A DNA stretch of 64,000 nt, from positions 62,001 through 126,000 of the forward strand of contig NZ_CP108107.1 in the NCBI RefSeq assembly GCF_041435195.1, in the 5' to 3' direction. The notes under the pieces are model-generated. The model was not told the DNA's origin and did not search any database. It was given only the letters and a program-made list of their open reading frames with translations. The first letter of the stretch is position 1. Each line of letters begins with the position of its first letter. This document shows, in pieces, positions 42,132 through 51,096 of this stretch. The DNA comes from Streptomyces sp. NBC_00224 (GTDB taxonomy: Bacteria > Actinomycetota > Actinomycetes > Streptomycetales > Streptomycetaceae). A program made the position numbers and the translations under genes.

Positions 42132-43604
42132 CTACGCGGGCCGCGCGCTCGGGAGCCGGTGCGTCCGAGCCGGGTGATGGGCCTGCTTCGACCAGCTCTC
42201 GAACGCGGTCGCGCAGGCGTGGTCGAGGTGGCGCAGCCCGCTGAGGTCGAGTTCGAGCGGGCGGTCGCGCGGCAGCGCCTCCAGCTGGTCGAGGAGCGCG
42301 GGCAGTCGCAGGAAGGTGGCGTTGCCGGTGGCGCGCACCCGCAGGCCGCCCCCCTCGGTGTCCTCGACCTCCAACTGCACCCGAGACGTCTCCCACGCCG
42401 ACTTGGCGACGGCGACGAGCAGCCCAGCGAGTACCCCCTCGAAGAGGTTGGTCGCCACGATCGCGGAGGCGGTGACGGCCAGGACGACCGCTTCTGCCCG
42501 GTGGGTGCGCCACATCCGGACGAAGTCCCGTACGGGGATGAGCTTGCAGCCCGCGTGGACGAGTACCCCCGCCAGCGCGGCCAGCGGGATGACACCCAGA
42601 GCGGCCGGGAAGGCGGCGGCGAAGAGCAGCAGCCAGATGCCGTGCAGGACGCGGGAGAGTTTCGTACGGGCGCCTGCTTGGACGTTGGCGGCGCTGCGGA
42701 CGATGACGGCGGTCATCGGCAGCGAACCGAGCATCCCGCAGACCGAGTTGCCCACGCCCTGCGCGATGAGCTCCTTGTCGAAGTCGGTACGCGGCCCGTC
42801 GTGCAGCCGGTCCACCGCGGCGGCGCTGAACAGGGACTCGGCCGACGCGATCAGCGTGAAGGCCACGAGCGTGCCGAGCGCGCTCAGCAGCACCGGCCCG
42901 CCGGTCAGGCGGCCGAAGTCCTCGCGCTCGGGCAGAGAGACGGCGTAGGCAAGTCCGTTGACCTCAAGGCGCGGTACAGGTAGATGGAGCAGCGCGACCG
43001 CGCCCGTGGCCAGCGCGGTGGCGAGGAGCGGCGCGGGCAGGACGCGCGCGGCGCGGCGCAAGCGGGGCCACCCGATCAGGATGGCGATGGTATTCCCGCC
43101 GATGCCCAGGGCGGTGGCGGCGTCGTCGGAACGCACGGTGTGCAGGGCGAGGTCGGGCAGCCCGGCGAGGTTGGCGAGCCCGCTGCCATGGGCGTGTGCG
43201 CCGGTGAGGGTGTAGAGCTGCCCGGCGACCAGGACGACCCCGATCCCCGCCAACATGCCCTGGACCACCCCGGTGGAAATCGCCCGGAACCAGCGCCCCA
43301 GCTTCAGCGCGCCCAGGGCGATCTGGAGCAGCCCGGCCAGCAGCACGAGGACACCGAGCGCGCCGGGCCCGTACGTCTCCACGGCCTCGTACACCAGCAC
43401 CGTGAGTCCGGCGGCGGGCCCGCTGACCTGGAGGCTGCTGCCGGGCAGCAGCCCGGTGAGCAGTCCGCCCACGATGCCGGTGACCAGCCCCAGTTCGGCA
43501 GGCACCCCCGAGGCCACCGCCACCCCGACACACAGGGGCAGCGCCACCAGGAACACCACGAGCGATGCGGTCACGTCGGCACGCGAGAGCCGGACCCGCC
43601 TCAT
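42132..43604 (-). CDS. SulP-family anion transporter with STAS domain
   Basis: This 490-aa protein has ten or more hydrophobic helices starting 'SLVVFLVALPLCVGVAVASG', and the SulP signature 'GLVTGIVGGLLTGLLPGSSL'. A C-terminal STAS domain ends the protein ('LELDLSGLRHLDHACATAF'). Family members carry sulfate, bicarbonate or other anions across the membrane; the substrate here is not readable. No carbonic anhydrase lies next to it. The start is chosen at MRRVRLSRAD, which has a poor ribosome site. It follows the SET-domain gene by 34 bases on the same strand. Confidence 0.88.
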   Translation of the reverse strand: MRRVRLSRADVTASLVVFLVALPLCVGVAVASGVPAELGLVTGIVGGLLTGLLPGSSLQVSGPAAGLTVLVYEAVETYGPGALGVLVLLAGLLQIALGALKLGRWFRAISTGVVQGMLAGIGVVLVAGQLYTLTGAHAHGSGLANLAGLPDLALHTVRSDDAATALGIGGNTIAILIGWPRLRRAARVLPAPLLATALATGAVALLHLPVPRLEVNGLAYAVSLPEREDFGRLTGGPVLLSALGTLVAFTLIASAESLFSAAAVDRLHDGPRTDFDKELIAQGVGNSVCGMLGSLPMTAVIVRSAANVQAGARTKLSRVLHGIWLLLFAAAFPAALGVIPLAALAGVLVHAGCKLIPVRDFVRMWRTHRAEAVVLAVTASAIVATNLFEGVLAGLLVAVAKSAWETSRVQLEVEDTEGGGLRVRATGNATFLRLPALLDQLEALPRDRPLELDLSGLRHLDHACATAFESWSKQAHHPARTHRLPSARPA

Positions 43605-43638
43605 GTGGGGGCGCCGGGAGGCCGTACGGCCGCGAGGA

Positions 43639-44241
43639 TCACGGTGCGGCGGCCGGGCCGACGGGCTCCGGCGCACTGGCAACAGGCGCCGGGCCGCCCG
43701 TCAGCAGATGCTGAGCCAGCCACGGCCGCAGCCGCTCGCGCTCGGCGTCCGAAGCCATCGTGAAGCCGGCGATGTGGCCCGCGCAGTTCACGCTCCCGCA
43801 CCGGCAGTCGAACGGCTCGGCCATGAAGAACTCGGTGGTGCTGTAGTGAAACGTGATCTCGTCGCCCACACCGATGTCGGTGGCCGCGAGCACCTGCCGC
43901 CCCGCGATCCTGGAATTCGGCGAGCAACTGTGATTCATGAACCGCCAGAAGTACGCGTCCATGGTTTCCTCGTTCCCCACACCCTCGGGCAGATCGAGGT
44001 GCACGTCCTTGCCGACCTGTACGGAATACCGGCTCGGTACGTTCGTCGGCTCGCCGTGCACCTCGAACAGCGGCGCCCCCGCCCGCGCGGGTTCGCAGGC
44101 GATCAGCGCGTATTCACCGGCCGTTCGCAGTACCCCCACCTGTATTTCCCCATGGCTCACAAGAGGAGCTGTCTCGGTGAGCGGCCCCATGAGAACCAGT
44201 GTGCTCTGTTCGTCGGTCAACGCTGAAGCGAGCTCGGTCAT
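43639..44241 (-). CDS. SET-domain protein (putative lysine methyltransferase)
   Basis: This 200-aa protein has the SET hallmarks 'RFMNHSCSPNSRIAG' and 'GDEITFHYSTTEF', followed by a post-SET-like zinc motif with spaced Cys ('FDCRCGSVNCAGHI'). SET enzymes transfer methyl from S-adenosylmethionine to lysines. Bacterial targets are mostly unknown. GAGG lies eight bases ahead of the ATG. It is upstream of and close to the SulP gene, and divergent from a small unknown gene. Confidence 0.85.
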   Translation of the reverse strand: MTELASALTDEQSTLVLMGPLTETAPLVSHGEIQVGVLRTAGEYALIACEPARAGAPLFEVHGEPTNVPSRYSVQVGKDVHLDLPEGVGNEETMDAYFWRFMNHSCSPNSRIAGRQVLAATDIGVGDEITFHYSTTEFFMAEPFDCRCGSVNCAGHIAGFTMASDAERERLRPWLAQHLLTGGPAPVASAPEPVGPAAAP

Positions 44242-44445
44242 GCAGTCAACCTCATTAAAGGGGAAACGTGCCGGTCTGCGAGTATGTCTAACGCCCGCGC
44301 ACGACGTTTTCAAGCAATCGTTCGGCCGGTGACAACGCCTCGGGTGCGTTGCTCGCATGCGTGCAAAAGCGTTCAAGTTCCGCCCTGGTGGGACGGAGGA
44401 TCGGGCAAGGGGTGGGCGGGTCCGGCGCCGAGCGAGGAGTACGTC

Positions 44446-44829
44446 ATGGCATGGGGTGCGAACCAGGACATCCGCGTCACCAACCATCTCGACCGGGACA
44501 TCTATGTGATGCCGGCCTTCAGCACCTTTGCCGCCCCCAGCCCCTTCCTGAGGATTCCGGCCGGCGGGAGCGAGGACGTGAAGGAGGAGGTGCTGGCGTT
44601 TCTCGGCGGCTACTTCAAACCGGCCGGCGGATGGTTCACCATGACCGGTTTCATCAAGGTGAGTCTGACCGTCGTGACATGTGACGGAAAGCGGACCGCG
44701 GAAATCGAATCGTCCCCGGGCCAATCCTGGACAGTCACAGACGCGGGGATCACTCGCGCGATACCCGGGACCCCGGACAACCCCGGCGCCCCGCTCGAAC
44801 CCGTCGCGTGGAACCTGTCCGTCAGGTGA
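44446..44829 (+). CDS. small beta-rich hypothetical protein
   Basis: This 127-aa protein has a strong GAGGAG site. It is predicted mostly beta ('QDIRVTNHLDRDIYVMPAF', 'VSLTVVTCDGKRTAEIESS') with no signal peptide. The pattern of N-terminal strands plus 'GWFTMTGFIKV' loosely recalls lectin-like or aegerolysin-like beta sandwiches, but I cannot assign a family. Its stop overlaps the LPMO gene stop by eight bases on the opposite strand. Confidence 0.6.
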   Translation: MAWGANQDIRVTNHLDRDIYVMPAFSTFAAPSPFLRIPAGGSEDVKEEVLAFLGGYFKPAGGWFTMTGFIKVSLTVVTCDGKRTAEIESSPGQSWTVTDAGITRAIPGTPDNPGAPLEPVAWNLSVR

Positions 44830-45469
44830 AGTCCACGTCCGAGCAGGCGTAGAACGCCTCCCCGCTGGAAGGGAGTTCGCGCTGCCAGATGGTGAAGACG
44901 AGATGCCTGCCCTTCTTGGCGGGCAGTTGGGTGGCCCAGCTCGTCCGGGTGTCGAGCGCGGGTTGTTGGGCGACGAGGAAGGGGATGGCCTCCAGGTCCT
45001 TCCAGGCCAGCGGCTTGGTGGGGTTGTAGCCGTCCTTGGTGACGTAGTACTCGAAGTGGCTGGGGGCGTGGCGGGCCGTCTCCTTGAACACCAAGGTCTG
45101 CTCGGTGTTCGACGGCAGCTTCTGGGCGGGCCAGTCGTCACGCGCGAGATCGAGCCCGGAGAATTTGGGCTGATTGCCGCTGCACAGCTTCCCGTCGGGC
45201 AGGAAGGACCGGTGGCGGCCGGCCACGTCGATCTGCGCCACACTCATCCAGTCGCTGAAAGGGGACTCCCCACTGCGCTGATAGGCGGCGTTGCACGCCT
45301 TGTTCGGCGTACGGCCGCCGCCCCCCTTCACGACTCCGAGGTCCTTGCAGACCAGGGCCCGGCTGGGGGGAGACGACGACGTACCGTGTGCGGAGGCCGT
45401 GCCCCCGGTGGTGAGGGCCAGGGGAGCCAGCAGCAGCGCGCAGGCCGTGGCCGCGAGGTGTTTCCTCAT
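44822..45469 (-). CDS. AA10 lytic polysaccharide monooxygenase
   Basis: This 215-aa protein has a signal peptide ending TASA, so His28 becomes the mature N-terminus ('HGTSSSPPSR'), the first ligand of the copper histidine brace. His134 in 'TARHAPSHFEYY' is the likely second. Two or more Cys pairs and the C-terminal 'VFTIWQRELPSSGEAFYACS' are typical of chitin/cellulose-active AA10 enzymes. It is a single domain without a CBM. It lies downstream of a CBM2-like protein gene on the same strand. Confidence 0.92.
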   Translation of the reverse strand: MRKHLAATACALLLAPLALTTGGTASAHGTSSSPPSRALVCKDLGVVKGGGGRTPNKACNAAYQRSGESPFSDWMSVAQIDVAGRHRSFLPDGKLCSGNQPKFSGLDLARDDWPAQKLPSNTEQTLVFKETARHAPSHFEYYVTKDGYNPTKPLAWKDLEAIPFLVAQQPALDTRTSWATQLPAKKGRHLVFTIWQRELPSSGEAFYACSDVDFT

Positions 45470-45522
45470 GGTGATGATCTGCCTACTCGTCGGTTGCCCG
45501 GGGGCGGGGTGAGCGGTCACCG

Positions 45523-46431
45523 TCACGGGACGGAGACCGTCTGCTCGGAGGAGAAGGCACTCCAACGTCCGTCGTTCTGCTGAGCCCTGATCTTGATCTT
45601 CATGGCGGATACGGGGGACGAGCCGACGGGCAGTGTCTGTGCGACCTTTCCGCGCACCGCCGTCGTATAGACGGTGGAGGCGAGCCGACCGTCCACGTAC
45701 ACCTCGTAGCGCCGCATCGCGTCGGAGCCGCCGGGCGCCGCCCAGGTCAGCTGGAGCAGACGGAGTTTGGTGGCGCCGTCCGTCTTCGATTCCGCGCGGA
45801 CGGAGAGACCGGCGAGCGCGGCCCCCGTGGTGCCGGAGGGGCTGCCGCCGTCCGGCGCGGGAGCGCGGCTGTCCGGCTCCGCGGGAGCGGGTACGACGGG
45901 AGGGGCAGCCGGGGAGGCGGGGGCAGCCGGTGGCTTCTTGGCGGATTCCTCGGGCTCGGCCGGATGCGCGTGCCCGTCGCTCTCACATCCCTTGACCGAG
46001 TCCCCATCCAGCGAGCAGTTCGTGATGCGGAGTCCGGAGGTGCCCTGCCCGCTGATGCCCCACAACACGTCCTGCGTGCCCGAGGGGCGCAGCGGATGAC
46101 CTTCCTTCGGGGTGAGCTTCACGTGGCCGCCGGACTGGACGGCCGTGGTGTTCCAGGACGAATGGTTGTCGAATTTCCCTCCTACGACGTCGAATTCGAG
46201 CTTCCAGCTGTCAGCGGGGGTTCCGGACTTGTTGGAGATACGGAACTTTCCGCCCGCGTACCAGGTGTTCCCGCTTCCGGCCTCCAGACTTCCGGACAGG
46301 TTTCCCCCGCCGTGGTCGTCGTGTGTCGCCATCGCGACGGTGGGAACGAGTCCGAGGGTGGCGATCACCGCAGCGGACCCCAGGACTCTCTTCCGCTTCC
46401 TCCTGGAGTGCAGCTGCCTCATCTGCTTCAT
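45523..46431 (-). CDS. secreted carbohydrate-binding protein (CBM2-like plus Fn3-like)
   Basis: This 302-aa protein has a signal peptide (about residues 1-35), then a CBM2-like domain at about 40-150 ('WYAGGKFRISNKSG', 'SSWNTTAVQSGGHVKLTP'). A Pro/Ala/Glu linker leads to an Fn3-like domain ('LRLLQLTWAAPGGSDAMRRY'). No catalytic domain is present. GGGAGAAGCCG precedes the ATG. It is 53 bases upstream of the AA10 LPMO gene and may hold that enzyme's substrate or the cell surface to polysaccharide. Confidence 0.82.
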   Translation of the reverse strand: MKQMRQLHSRRKRKRVLGSAAVIATLGLVPTVAMATHDDHGGGNLSGSLEAGSGNTWYAGGKFRISNKSGTPADSWKLEFDVVGGKFDNHSSWNTTAVQSGGHVKLTPKEGHPLRPSGTQDVLWGISGQGTSGLRITNCSLDGDSVKGCESDGHAHPAEPEESAKKPPAAPASPAAPPVVPAPAEPDSRAPAPDGGSPSGTTGAALAGLSVRAESKTDGATKLRLLQLTWAAPGGSDAMRRYEVYVDGRLASTVYTTAVRGKVAQTLPVGSSPVSAMKIKIRAQQNDGRWSAFSSEQTVSVP

Positions 46432-46656
46432 CGGCTTCTCCCTGCGGTCTGATCGTGAACTGCTGAAGAGTCAACCGCAGACGAAAGTTCGGGAAGTCGG
46501 CATCAGGAATGACTTAGGTGGAGACGATCGGCGCCCCACCTGAATAAGCCGCTGGGCACGTGCGAGGCACCTCCCCATCCCTTGAACCACGAAGAGGGCC
46601 ACGATTTCCTGGGCCGTGACTGTGCCTCAGGTGTCGTGATCCGAGGAGAGAACATC

Positions 46657-47907
46657 ATGCCGCTCCACCGTGCGGAATCCTGCCCCGTATGCGTCAGGTA
46701 TGCGAAAATCAATGAAGTGGGGAACCCCTATTACCGAAAAGTGACAGGGAAAAGCGGAACGACCATCGAGTTCGACGGCGAGCCCACGCTGCTCGCCGCC
46801 GGAAACGACTATCTGGACCTGTCCACCGATCCCCGGGTCACCCGGGCGGCGCACGACGCGATCGACCGCTACGGCGTGGGCATCACCGGGTCCCCGTTGA
46901 TGAACGGGTATCTCGACATCCACGCCCAGCTGGAGGACGAGCTGGCCGAGTGGGTCGGGAAGGAAGCCGGCATGGTGTTCGCCGCCGGCCTGCTGGCCAA
47001 CGTCGGCCCGCTCTCCCAGATCATCCGGTTCAACTACGACACCGCGGTCGTGAGCGATGAGTCGATCCACGCTTCCCTGATCGACGGAATCAGGCTCGGC
47101 CGCCCCAAGTATGTCGCTCGGTTCGCCCACAACGACGTGTCCGAGTTGCGGGCTGGACTCCAGAAGGTCTCGGAGAAAACCAGCAACATCCTGATCGTCG
47201 TCGAGGGCACGTACTCCGTGGAGGGCGACCTCGCCGCGCTGCCCGACATCGTGGCCGTCGCGCGGGAGTTCGGTGCGGAGATCTTCTTGGACGACGCGCA
47301 CGGTGTGGGCGTCCTGGGTGCTGGTCGAGGCACCGCCGCGCACTTCGGTCTTGCTGATCAAATCGACTACATCACGGGTACGTTCAGCAAGAGCTTCGGC
47401 TCCTCGGGTGGCTTCCTGTGTACTTCCCGAGAAGCCATGCACCATTTCGCGGCACAGTGCCCGAGCCATATGTTCGCAGCCGCCCTGGCCCCCGCCCTGA
47501 CCGCTGCCGCCCTGTGCGCTCTGGAGATCATGCGGCAGGAGCCGCACCGTTCTGATCACGCGCTCCACATGGCGAACACCCTGCGCGAGGAGCTTCGCGC
47601 TCTGGGATTCGATGCGACGGGTGTCACCCCCGTTGTCCCCGTCTCCCTCAAGGGCCTTTTCGGTTCCAGCGGCGATCTCGACCTGCTCCAGAAGGAGATG
47701 ATCGGTGCGATCGAGGCGCAGAGCAGGCTGCTGTCGGAACACGGCGTCTATGCCAACCCTTTCATCCCGCCGGGCTCTCCCGATCCACTGCTCCGCCTCA
47801 GCGTCACCGCCGGGTTCGATGACGACGACATCAAAAAGATCGTCGACGCGTTCGCCGCTCTCCGGGAGACGATCCCCGGCTTCGGCACCGAGCAGCCGGC
47901 GTCGTGA
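46657..47907 (+). CDS. PLP-dependent alpha-oxoamine synthase (AONS/SPT/CqsA-like)
   Basis: This 416-aa fold-type I enzyme has the PLP Lys245 in 'TGTFSKSFGSSGG', 'LDDAHGVGVLGAGRG' and the family N-terminal 'NDYLDLSTDPRV'. Members condense an amino acid with an acyl-CoA/ACP with loss of CO2 (8-amino-7-oxononanoate, 3-ketosphinganine, CqsA ketoamines). It starts at MPLHRAESCP with GAGGAGAG upstream. An SDR and a P450 follow in the same operon rather than biotin genes. This suggests a sphingoid-like or ketoamine lipid, but the substrates are unproven. Confidence 0.88.
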   Translation: MPLHRAESCPVCVRYAKINEVGNPYYRKVTGKSGTTIEFDGEPTLLAAGNDYLDLSTDPRVTRAAHDAIDRYGVGITGSPLMNGYLDIHAQLEDELAEWVGKEAGMVFAAGLLANVGPLSQIIRFNYDTAVVSDESIHASLIDGIRLGRPKYVARFAHNDVSELRAGLQKVSEKTSNILIVVEGTYSVEGDLAALPDIVAVAREFGAEIFLDDAHGVGVLGAGRGTAAHFGLADQIDYITGTFSKSFGSSGGFLCTSREAMHHFAAQCPSHMFAAALAPALTAAALCALEIMRQEPHRSDHALHMANTLREELRALGFDATGVTPVVPVSLKGLFGSSGDLDLLQKEMIGAIEAQSRLLSEHGVYANPFIPPGSPDPLLRLSVTAGFDDDDIKKIVDAFAALRETIPGFGTEQPAS

Positions 47908-47950
47908 AGCCGAGCGTCCCCGCGCAGCCCGCACAGAAAGCAGTTCGAGT

Positions 47951-48742
47951 GTGTCGTCTCCCACGGCCCTGATCACGGGCGCGAGTTCCGGAATCGGGCG
48001 CGAATTCGCCCGACAACTGGCGGTTCGCGGCTACCGGCTCGTCCTCGTCGCCCGCAGTGAGGTGAAGCTTGAGGAGACGGCGGCGGAGCTGTCCGACATG
48101 TCCTTCTCCCAAGCCGAGATCCTGGCAGCGGATCTCGGCACCAAGACCGGACGGGCCGCGGTCCTGAGCCGGTTGCGGCAAGGGGACATCGACCTCTTGG
48201 TCAACAACGCGGGGATCGGGTACGCGATGCCGGCGAGCCGCAACCCGGTCGAGGACGAGATGTATCTCCTGGAGGTGAACGGGTTGGCGAAGGTCGAGCT
48301 CTCGCTGACGGCTCTCCAGATGATGCTCAAGCGCGATCGGGGGGCGATCATCAACGTATCCAGCATCGCGGGAATGGCTCCGGCGTGGCTCGACTCCAGC
48401 TATGGACCGAGCAAGTCCCTGGTGCTTTCCCACACGGAGGCGATGGCGTATAGCCGGGCCGTCCGGGCCAGCAACGTCAGGATGATGGCTCTGTGCCCGG
48501 GCGATGTGCGCACCGAGTTCAATGCCTCCGCCGGAATCCGGGACGCGACGTCTTTCGGGTGGATCGCTCCCGATTTCCTTGTCCGCACCGCGTTGGCCGA
48601 CCTGCGAAAAGGAAAGGTTGTCAGTGTCCCGCGTCGCTGGTATGCGTTCCTTGCCTGTCTGATACGGCTGATGCCCAATCGTGCAAGCAAACTGTACGGG
48701 TACGACCTCGGCAAAGAGCGGGAAAGGGGGGCAGCGGCGTGA
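47951..48742 (+). CDS. short-chain dehydrogenase/reductase
   Basis: This 263-aa classical SDR has 'GASSGIGREFARQL' (NADP-type GxxxGxG), 'NNAG', the Ser of 'NVSSIAG' and 'YGPSK' (Tyr-x3-Lys). A C-terminal hydrophobic stretch ('WYAFLACLIRLMP') may touch the membrane. Following an alpha-oxoamine synthase, it is a natural candidate to reduce the 2-amino-ketone to an amino alcohol, like 3-ketosphinganine reductase. It lies 43 bases after the synthase gene and overlaps the P450 start (GTGA). Confidence 0.88.
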   Translation: MSSPTALITGASSGIGREFARQLAVRGYRLVLVARSEVKLEETAAELSDMSFSQAEILAADLGTKTGRAAVLSRLRQGDIDLLVNNAGIGYAMPASRNPVEDEMYLLEVNGLAKVELSLTALQMMLKRDRGAIINVSSIAGMAPAWLDSSYGPSKSLVLSHTEAMAYSRAVRASNVRMMALCPGDVRTEFNASAGIRDATSFGWIAPDFLVRTALADLRKGKVVSVPRRWYAFLACLIRLMPNRASKLYGYDLGKERERGAAA

Positions 48743-50088
48743 CCTCTCGTAACCTCCCGCCCGGCCCCTCGAAGAGTTCCCTCATCCAGGCGCTCCAGCT
48801 CGCGCGCACGCCCTACGCCGTACTGGCCGACAACCAGGCACGTTACGGCGACCTCTTCGCGATGAGGATATGGGGCTGGGGCGACTTCGTCGTGGCAAGC
48901 GATCCCGACGACATCAAGAAGATCTTCACGGCACCTCCCGCCGTGCTGTCGGCGGGCCGGGCCAGGTGGATGCTGGACCCCGTCTTCGGCAGGAAGAGCC
49001 TGCTGACCCGGGACGGTTCCGAGCATGCGTGGCAGAGGCGGTTTCTCATGCCGTACTTCCACCGTGAGAACCTGAAGAAGGGGCAGCAGATCGCCATCGA
49101 CGCAACGTATGACGCCATGAGTCGATGGCCTGCGCGGGCCGACATATCCATGGCGGGGGACCTGGCGTCCATTACCACCGACGTACTCATCAAGAAGTTC
49201 CTCGGCTTCGACCAGCCGGAAGAGTCGGAGTCCGTCAAGACCGTTCTGTTGGACTTCCTGAAGGAATCCCGCCAAGCGGCGGTCTTCAACATCCCGGCGC
49301 TCATCAACATGAACGTCGGCCCCTGGCGCCGCTATCACAAGGCCCGCCGCCGGATGGACGAGTTGCTCTACAAGGAGATCGCCGAGCGCCGCGAGCGGCC
49401 TCGTCCGGTGGAGAACGACATCATCACCGCGCTGCATCAGGCGGAGAAGAACGACGGGGAGCCGCTGAGCGACTCCGTTGTCCGCGACATCGTCGTCATG
49501 CTCCTCGGATCAGGGCAGGAGACCGTCGCGTACACCCTCGCATGGGTGCTTGAGGCGATCCTCTCCCACCGCGAGGTCGTCGACCGGATCCGAGGTGAGA
49601 TCGACCGGGCCACGGCCGGGGACAGGCTCGCGGTCCCCCACCTGGAGCAACTGCCCTACCTCCACGCCGCCGTCACCGAGGCGATGCGTCTCTACCCGAT
49701 CAACCCGATCATCCCGAGGCTGGTGCTCCAGCCCGGATTCACCGTCGGCGGGTACGAGCTGCCGGTCGGAACTCATGTCGCGGGCAACAGTTACGGCGCC
49801 CAGCGGAGGGCCGCGACCTATTCCGACCCCTTGGCCTTCCGCCCCGAACGATTTCTCGGTGACGCCAGGCCGGACATCTACACCTGGCTGCCGTTCGGCG
49901 GCGGGGCCCGCAAGTGCATCGCGGCCACGTATGTGATGTACGAGGTCCCGGCCATTGTCGCGACGCTGCTCACGCATCCGGACCTCCGGCTGAGGGCCGA
50001 CCGGGTCCAGCCGGGCGTATCGGCCAGGGACATGGTCGCCCCGGCAGGCGGAACCGTCGTCAGCACCGCGCCTGCCCGGCCGCGCTAG
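48739..50088 (+). CDS. cytochrome P450
   Basis: This 449-aa P450 has the haem ligand Cys393 in 'FGGGARKCIA', ExxR in 'EAMRLYPINP' and I-helix 'LLGSGQETVAYT'. Length and motifs resemble fatty-acid/long-chain hydroxylating classes (CYP102/CYP4-like, G-x-x-A-R-x-C-I) more than the smaller macrolide-type P450s of Streptomyces. It is translationally coupled to the SDR, so it probably oxidises the lipid-like product of the operon. No ferredoxin gene is adjacent. Confidence 0.9.
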   Translation: MTSRNLPPGPSKSSLIQALQLARTPYAVLADNQARYGDLFAMRIWGWGDFVVASDPDDIKKIFTAPPAVLSAGRARWMLDPVFGRKSLLTRDGSEHAWQRRFLMPYFHRENLKKGQQIAIDATYDAMSRWPARADISMAGDLASITTDVLIKKFLGFDQPEESESVKTVLLDFLKESRQAAVFNIPALINMNVGPWRRYHKARRRMDELLYKEIAERRERPRPVENDIITALHQAEKNDGEPLSDSVVRDIVVMLLGSGQETVAYTLAWVLEAILSHREVVDRIRGEIDRATAGDRLAVPHLEQLPYLHAAVTEAMRLYPINPIIPRLVLQPGFTVGGYELPVGTHVAGNSYGAQRRAATYSDPLAFRPERFLGDARPDIYTWLPFGGGARKCIAATYVMYEVPAIVATLLTHPDLRLRADRVQPGVSARDMVAPAGGTVVSTAPARPR

Positions 50089-50140
50089 GGCGTTGGACAC
50101 GAACGTCCGCCGGGTGGGACGGCAGGGGTCGAGGAGGGTG

Positions 50141-50173
50141 GGCCTCCGCCTCGCGAAAGCCGAGGCGGAGGCC
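50141..50173. terminator. strong bidirectional hairpin terminator
   Basis: GGCCTCCGCCTCG (50141-50153) pairs perfectly with CGAGGCGGAGGCC (50161-50173) over a 7-base loop. It lies between the stops of the convergent P450 and protease genes. Confidence 0.8.
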
Positions 50174-50199
50174 TGTTGTCTCACCGATGCCGGGCGATG

Positions 50200-51096
50200 C
50201 TACCGGCCGAGCTTGTGCTGGAACTTCTTCCCCGCCGCGCTGTCGGGGGCGAAGGTGTCCCACAGCTCGGCCGAACTGGTGGAGGTGTAGACGCCGGGCG
50301 CCCCCCGTTCGCCGCAGCCGTCGCCGTAGGAGACGATTCCGATCTGGATCGGGTCCTGCCTGCCGGGTACGGTGCGGAACAACGGACCTCCGCTGTCTCC
50401 TTGGCAGGAGTCCTTGCCCTCGACGCCCGCACACACATTGACCTGCTCGTTGTAATCCGGGTAGCTCGTCTTGCATTCAGGGTGCGAGAGGATGGGGACA
50501 TCCACCTGGCGGAGCCGGTCCGGGAAGTGGTCCATCGAGGTGTCGGTGTTGCCCCAACCGGCGACCGTGGCCAGTGCACCAGGGCGGATCAGGGCATCCG
50601 TGCCCGGGGTCGGCAGTTTGACGGGGGTGATTCCTTCGACGGGATTGTCGAGGGTGATCAGAGCCACGTCGTAGTCATTGCCCGAGTCGGCGTAACGGGC
50701 ATGGACGACGAATTCGTCGACATTGCGGACCTGCCCCTGGCGGTCATTCGACAGCACCGTGCGCCCGACAACTACCTCCATCTTGGAGGCGGTCTCGCCT
50801 GCGACACAGTGGGCGGCCGTCAGAATCGTCTCAGGGTCGATCAGCGAGCCGCCGCAGAACTGGCGATCTGAAGCGCTGCCCTTGCCCTTGTGCAGCAGGG
50901 CGGCCATGAACGGGAGTCCGTCGACGGGTACCTCTTTGCCGCCGATGATGGGGTGAATCTTCTGTTGCTGGCCTACCGGTGCGGGACTGGCCGCTGTCGC
51001 TGTTGCCGGGCACGCTGCGATGAGCGCGACAGTGCCGGTCGCTGCCAGTAGCCCTTTGAGATTCCGGCGGCGGGAACTTTTCTGAGAGATGCGCAT
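50200..51096 (-). CDS. secreted trypsin-like serine protease
   Basis: This 298-aa protein has a signal peptide (residues 1-36, 'LLAATGTVALIAACPATATA') and a short propeptide. A complete S1 domain follows, from 'IIGGKEV' through 'LTAAHCVAG' (His) and 'NDYDVALITLDNP' (Asp) to 'KDSCQGDSGGPLF' (Asp at the S1 base, Ser). The Asp of 'KDSCQGDSGGP' predicts trypsin-like cleavage after Arg/Lys. AGGAGAACGTC precedes the ATG. It is convergent with the P450 operon. Confidence 0.93.
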   Translation of the reverse strand: MRISQKSSRRRNLKGLLAATGTVALIAACPATATAASPAPVGQQQKIHPIIGGKEVPVDGLPFMAALLHKGKGSASDRQFCGGSLIDPETILTAAHCVAGETASKMEVVVGRTVLSNDRQGQVRNVDEFVVHARYADSGNDYDVALITLDNPVEGITPVKLPTPGTDALIRPGALATVAGWGNTDTSMDHFPDRLRQVDVPILSHPECKTSYPDYNEQVNVCAGVEGKDSCQGDSGGPLFRTVPGRQDPIQIGIVSYGDGCGERGAPGVYTSTSSAELWDTFAPDSAAGKKFQHKLGR

